This document shows, piece by piece, positions 62,584-64,000 of a stretch of 64,000 nucleotides of DNA (positions are counted from its first letter, which is position 1; every line of letters starts with the position of its first letter). Source of the DNA: Hymenolepis diminuta (taxonomy: Eukaryota; Platyhelminthes; Cestoda; Cyclophyllidea; Hymenolepididae). The translations under genes were made by a program, and so were the position numbers. Location: NCBI GenBank assembly GCA_900708905.1, contig CAADRB010000031.1, positions 1,887,576 through 1,951,575 of the forward strand, in the 5' to 3' direction. Under the pieces are notes generated by a model. That model was not told where the DNA came from and searched no databases. It saw only the letters and a list, made by a program, of their open reading frames with translations.

Positions 62584-62589
62584 AATAAA
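62584..62589 (+). terminator. Poly(A) signal of DUSP23-like 2
   Basis: AATAAA 46 bases after the stop codon and 110 bases upstream of the acceptor-like AG that precedes AASDH, a spacing compatible with coupled polyadenylation and trans-splicing. Confidence 0.7.
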
Positions 62590-62698
62590 CATTAAATCAG
62601 AGCGATTATTTTCATTCTTTGTTCTTCACTACTCATGCTGATATTGGTAGTATAGCTTGAAACCGGCTAGGCGTCAATAGCCATCTTTGGAAATTTCT

Positions 62699-62700
62699 AG
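62699..62700 (+). promoter_or_regulatory. Possible trans-splice acceptor before AASDH
   Basis: AAATTTCTAG ends two bases before the AASDH start codon. With an upstream gene on the same strand only 165 bases away, a spliced-leader acceptor is a plausible reading; an ordinary 5'-UTR intron end is the alternative. Confidence 0.4.
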
Positions 62701-62702
62701 GT

Positions 62703-63419
62703 ATGGACTTCGACTGGGGACATAAACTCCACTCGCAAGTATCAAATCAGTGGTCAGCAGGCGATGTAGTTGCAGAGCTATGGACTAGTGAATCAGACTC
62801 CTTAACTGTGTATCGTGAATGCTCGTTACTTTACTCCGAATTCAGTAGTTTATCAATTGAATTAGCTAACTTACTACGACCCGTTTCTCCTACGTTGGTA
62901 GCTATTCTGTGGAATCCAAGTGTACATACTCTCACTGCTGTTCATGGGACTTTGCTTTCAGATTCAGCCTTCTTGCCTCTTTCGAGTCATGATCGATTGG
63001 CGGAATCGCTTGATCTCTTTGGTGCCGTTATTTGCCTTTTTGATGAACCAAAGGTACCCGATAAATCTTTCACTTGTGTTCAAAGATCTCCATTCAAAGT
63101 CTACATCAGAATCGATTGGAGATTTCATCAACTCCCATTGGAATGTGGTCTTGCTTACTGCATAACAACGTCTGGCTCTACTGGGCTTCCAAAATTGGTT
63201 CTTGCTAGTCACTCTTGTGTATCTGCAAACGTTATCGATTTAGTTGGTCGTTTGCCAATTATTGACGGTAGAGAGACGATTCCAGGAATCTTTATCACTT
63301 CTCCTTTGACATTTGACGCCTCAATAGTTCAAATATATGTCAGTTTGGCTACACATCGACAAGCTGTGTTTCCGTCAAATTCAATTCTTTTCGGGATGGA
63401 TGGAAGGCTACTTGAACAG
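62703..63419 (+). CDS. AASDH: AASDH (acyl-CoA synthetase family member 4), 5' exon
   Basis: A 239-codon first coding exon ends at a CAG|GTATCG donor (63419/63420); the gene continues beyond the window. The product is the N-terminal part of an ANL-superfamily adenylating enzyme. It shows the phosphate-binding motif in LAYCITTSGSTGLPKLV (about 150-166), with TTSGSTGLPK as the P-loop, and SPLTFDASIVQIY (about 200-212), which closely resembles human AASDH (SPLTFDPSVVEIF). Full-length AASDH has adenylation, carrier and C-terminal beta-propeller (PQQ-like) regions and activates beta-alanine or a related substrate. Only part of the first domain is visible, so carrier and propeller domains cannot be checked. 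An in-frame TGA lies at about 62658, and 62703 is the first in-frame ATG after it. The next exon was not found in the remaining 580 bases. Confidence 0.85.
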
Positions 63420-64000
63420 GTATCGGAAACTACAAAAATGTTACTTATTTTAAAACACATCTGCAGCATTGGTGTAATCGTGAATATGATAATGAAGCAA
63501 TGGGTAGAACAATTTAAATTGTAAACCTCAGAAAACAGTGTTTGCATTTTTATATATGTTTGGGTCAGATATGGTTGATGATCTAAGAAAAATGCGTAGC
63601 CTAAATAATAAAATCACTAATATTCAAAAGTATACGATAGGATTACTTTTTTAATCGATGATAGACTACATTGACATAGGTGTCAGACTGCAACAGTTAA
63701 CTATGATGCTTGATAAATGAGATTAAATTTATGTCCTCAAATTTATGGCAAATTTTAAAATTGAATATTTTGCCTTCTTAGACATCCAGATGGTAGCCAT
63801 CTTATGTCTCCTGTGAGCATATGACGTTTAGAAACCCTTAGGCAATCGTACATCTTCTAAGCCTTTAAATAAATCTTATGAAATCTTGCAAACATAGCTA
63901 TAATCAATTTATTTGCGAATGTATCGGTCGGCAAGTGACGCAGTAGCAAAAACAGCCAAGTTTCTGGATTTACTTGCCGGTATTTCATTGACTTAGTTTA
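63420..64000 (+). other. Probable AASDH intron 1 (incomplete)
   Basis: No segment here continues the AASDH alignment. A plus-strand piece near 63919 (MYRSASDAVAKTAKFLDLLAG, followed by GTATTT at about 63981) looks mildly coding and donor-bounded, but matches no known part of the family and is not called. Confidence 0.45.

Noticed and set aside
63919..63990. A possible second AASDH exon ending before GTATTT
   Set aside because: The translated piece does not match the part of AASDH that should follow LLEQ, and no clear acceptor precedes it.
1..64000. CRISPR arrays, bacterial operons, ribosome binding sites or viral genes
   Set aside because: No regularly spaced direct repeats and no prokaryotic gene layout; all confident genes are animal genes with spliceosomal introns. 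No virus-derived gene was recognised.

Overview
The window looks like nuclear DNA of a flatworm, most likely a tapeworm (Hymenolepis-like). This is an inference from three things: animal-type single-copy genes, AT-rich spacers, and very small introns. The introns read here fall into two size groups, about 28-41 and 60-77 bases, with only two longer ones (116 and 1057). From memory, tapeworm genomes are reported to have two small intron-size classes of this kind. No species marker was recognised.

Positions 1 to about 53.5 kb form a gene desert. No reading frame there was recognised as a protein of the host. What can be supported is repeats: two broken mariner-family transposons 15.9 kb apart (21.1-22.3 kb and 37.0-38.3 kb), a few degenerate copies of a tRNA-derived SINE-like family, a possible solo LTR at 29.5-30.2 kb, a pair of old diverged repeat copies (31.2 and 42.8 kb), microsatellites and short hairpins.

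Positions 53.5-64 kb are gene-dense, and five gene models could be built exon by exon: a DUSP23-like phosphatase (minus strand), PSMC3IP/HOP2 (plus), METTL18 (minus), a second DUSP23-like phosphatase (plus), and the 5' part of AASDH (plus, running off the window). The two phosphatases share exon structure and lie on either side of the PSMC3IP/METTL18 pair, pointing outwards. PSMC3IP and METTL18 meet tail to tail with 66 bases between stop codons, and their polyadenylation signals imply overlapping or abutting 3' ends. The second phosphatase is followed by AASDH after only 165 bases, with a splice-acceptor-like AG just before the AASDH start; this suggests a polycistronic unit resolved by spliced-leader trans-splicing.

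The genes serve different tasks: meiotic strand exchange (PSMC3IP), histidine methylation of a ribosomal protein (METTL18), dephosphorylation (DUSP23) and acyl/amino-acid adenylation (AASDH). They are neighbours rather than an evident pathway. The points most worth following are the identical, jointly broken cores of the two transposons with diverged ends, the outward-facing phosphatase paralogues with altered active-site residues, and the AG sites close to all five start codons.
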